From the NCBI GenBank assembly GCA_016209595.1, contig JACQVV010000273.1, positions 1-39,747 of the forward strand: a stretch of 39,747 nt of DNA, given 5' to 3'. Shown here piece after piece: positions 38,783 through 39,747 of the stretch (the first letter of the stretch is position 1; each line of letters begins with the position of its first letter). A program made the position numbers and the translations under genes. The notes under the pieces were generated by a model that saw nothing but the letters and a program-made list of their open reading frames with translations, did not search any database and had not been told where the DNA came from. Source of the DNA: Planctomycetota bacterium. GTDB lineage: Bacteria > Planctomycetota > JACQVV01.

Positions 38783-39197
38783 AGAACCGGCTCAGATCTT
38801 CTCAAGAAACCGGCCCACGGCTTTTCCCGTCCCTCCCCCAGTACCTCGTCGCGCGCGAAGCACGAGGTCTCCTCCAGCGCACTCCTTGAACAGTTTCTCC
38901 CGCCTGCTACGACGAAAATCCCGATGAGGATCCTCCCGTGGAGGCTGAATCGCATCGCATGACCTAGTCTTCGAGTACAGCACGGCAGCGCGCTGAGAAA
39001 TCACGCGCTACCGGCATCGCCGCCTTCGGATCCAGAACCGTCACTTGGTCTGCGGACCAAATCGAGAAAGGCGCGGTGCTCGGGCTTGCGCCCCATCTTG
39101 GGGCGTCAGCCTGAGTCCCCAACTTCTGGACGCCCCGTGACGGAGGCGGATCGGAGAAGCGGCTTGGGTTGACGTCCTTTTTCGAGGGGTGCAAGTC
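38783..39197. other. Gene-poor stretch after the integrase
   Basis: No supported gene. The open minus frame over 38964-39395 ends with a stretch (VLDPKAAMPVARDFSARCRA) that could be the tail of a lost gene, but nothing upstream of it looks coding. Inverted repeat GCGCCCCATCTTGGGGCG at about 39090-39105. Confidence 0.4.
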
Positions 39198-39482
39198 GTG
39201 TCCGACAAGATCCGGTTTCTCTGTTCCGCGTGCGGGAAAAAGATTGGGGTCGCTCCTGCCCTGGCGGGGAAGGCTGGCAAGTGTCCCCGTTGCCGAGCGC
39301 GGGTCGTCGTCCCCGAGAGGACGGAGCTCGCGGAGCCGATCGACGGAGATAGCGGCGAACTGGAATCCGCAGAACATGAAGCCCGTCCCCTCCACGTCCC
39401 TGAGCGACCGCGAGTTCCCGTACGGAGTCCCCTGGGGCAGGAGTCGGAAGTCGAGAACGCTGGACGACGTCTACCGGGTTGA
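39198..39482 (+). CDS. Zinc-ribbon protein (planctomycete-type CxxC...CxxC)
   Basis: 94 aa from a GTG with GAGGGG about 9 nt upstream. (V)SDKIRFLCSACGKKIGVAP and then LAGKAGKCPRCRARVVVPE form a four-Cys zinc ribbon of a type frequently seen at the N-terminus of planctomycete proteins. After residue 45 the sequence turns low-complexity and charged (ELAEPIDGDSGELESAEHEA) and stops. Such ribbons are usually followed by a larger domain, so the gene may be truncated or frameshifted into the overlapping frame that opens at 39376. Confidence 0.6.
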   Translation: MSDKIRFLCSACGKKIGVAPALAGKAGKCPRCRARVVVPERTELAEPIDGDSGELESAEHEARPLHVPERPRVPVRSPLGQESEVENAGRRLPG

Positions 39483-39747
39483 AGCACACCGCGACGTCGC
39501 CTCGGTCGTGGTCGAGATCGCCTACCGCGACGGCCAGGAGGCCAAGCTCATTCGAGTTCCCATGCCCAGCCAGCAGCGGATCGACTTCTATCGCAAGGAG
39601 CTGGGAACCAGGGAGCTCTTCATCTATCAGCCGCTCGGCAAGAACCAGGAGGACGGGTATCTCTTCTTCTTCTTCCGGCTCCGGGCCAAAGGGCCCGACG
39701 AGGAGATCGAACCCGGCGAGGACGGCTGGTACAGGAGCGAGATCCTC
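39376..39747 (+). CDS. Hypothetical protein, 5' part
   Basis: Open frame from ATG at 39376 to the window edge (124 codons, no stop). The start MKPVPSTSLSDREFPYGVPW overlaps the zinc-ribbon frame by 107 nt. The later text is clearly protein-like: DVASVVVEIAYRDGQEAKLI, RIDFYRKELGTRELFIYQPL, and EDGYLFFFFRLRAKGPDEEI, with acidic residues late. I do not recognise the family. It may be a separate gene with a downstream start, or the body of the zinc-ribbon protein separated from it by a frameshift between about 39330 and 39400. Confidence 0.55.
   Translation, partial: MKPVPSTSLSDREFPYGVPWGRSRKSRTLDDVYRVEAHRDVASVVVEIAYRDGQEAKLIRVPMPSQQRIDFYRKELGTRELFIYQPLGKNQEDGYLFFFFRLRAKGPDEEIEPGEDGWYRSEIL

Larger units (their letters stand above)
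33409..38957. mobile_element. Probable integrated element next to tRNA-Pro
   Basis: From the tRNA to the recombinase, every gene is on the minus strand and is typical of mobile elements: tyrosine recombinase, RHH protein, ArdC antirestriction protein, an HExxH protein and a CxxC-rich protein. tRNA 3' ends are frequent attachment sites for tyrosine recombinases. I could not find a convincing second copy of the tRNA 3' sequence in the window, so the right boundary is unknown and could lie beyond 39747. The end coordinate is only where the recombinase frame opens. Confidence 0.5.

Noticed and set aside
39120..39140. Right attachment site matching the tRNA-Pro 3' end
   Set aside because: Only about 7 bp (CGCCCCG) match at TCTGGACGCCCCGTG; too short in GC-rich DNA to call a direct repeat.

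Overview
This is a GC-rich bacterial chromosome segment with tightly packed genes, many overlapping by 4 nt (ATGA or GTGA). No 16S rRNA or other phylogenetic marker is present. A Planctomycetota or similarly deep-branching metagenome lineage is my best guess. It rests on a CxxC zinc-ribbon protein near the right end of a kind common in planctomycetes, the DUF3106/anti-sigma operon and the overall gene style. This is inference, not proof.

Layout. 1-3.2 kb: beta-oxidation pair fadI-fadJ (minus; fadJ runs off the left edge). 3.4-5.0 kb: a frameshifted glycoside-hydrolase-like lipoprotein. 5.4-8.1 kb: a BtuFDC-type (cobalamin or siderophore) ABC importer operon. 8.3-10.6 kb: a putative anti-sigma factor followed by two DUF3106-type exported proteins. 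10.7-20.1 kb (plus): a TPR/solute-binding fusion, a polysaccharide flippase, an HPr-kinase-like P-loop protein and an alginate-lyase-like protein. The last part of this run is present twice as a decayed segmental duplication, with a MntA/HepT toxin-antitoxin pair and an IS91-type transposase fragment between the copies. 20.1-29.5 kb (minus): a seven-gene exopolysaccharide operon with a good sigma70-type promoter. It encodes a CpsD-like ATPase, a Wza-like export lipoprotein, a priming sugar transferase with a PilZ-like tail, a Wzz-like co-polymerase, a Wzy/ligase-type membrane protein, a GT4 and a double GT2. 29.6-30.8 kb: a phasin-like protein and a PhaR-type regulator, with a striking repeated palindrome upstream. 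30.9-33.3 kb: an acyltransferase and an NAD-dependent epimerase. 33.4 kb: tRNA-Pro(TGG). 33.5-38.8 kb: a probable integrated element (all genes minus) with a tyrosine recombinase, an RHH protein, ArdC, an HExxH protein and a CxxC-rich protein. 39.2 kb to the end: a zinc-ribbon ORF and a partial unknown gene.

How it works together. The plus-strand flippase/lyase genes and the convergent minus-strand operon look like one surface-polysaccharide locus: priming, extension, flipping, polymerisation, chain-length control, export and trimming or turnover. The most notable observation is the duplication at 14.6-19.8 kb. In copy A the kinase-like gene is intact and the lyase gene is broken. In copy B the kinase-like gene has lost its P-loop by an in-frame deletion and the lyase is intact, so together the copies retain one good version of each gene. 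The tRNA-Pro-adjacent element pairs ArdC with an unfamiliar metalloprotease-like protein and a zinc-binding protein. It is the best candidate here for an undescribed anti-defence or transfer-associated module.
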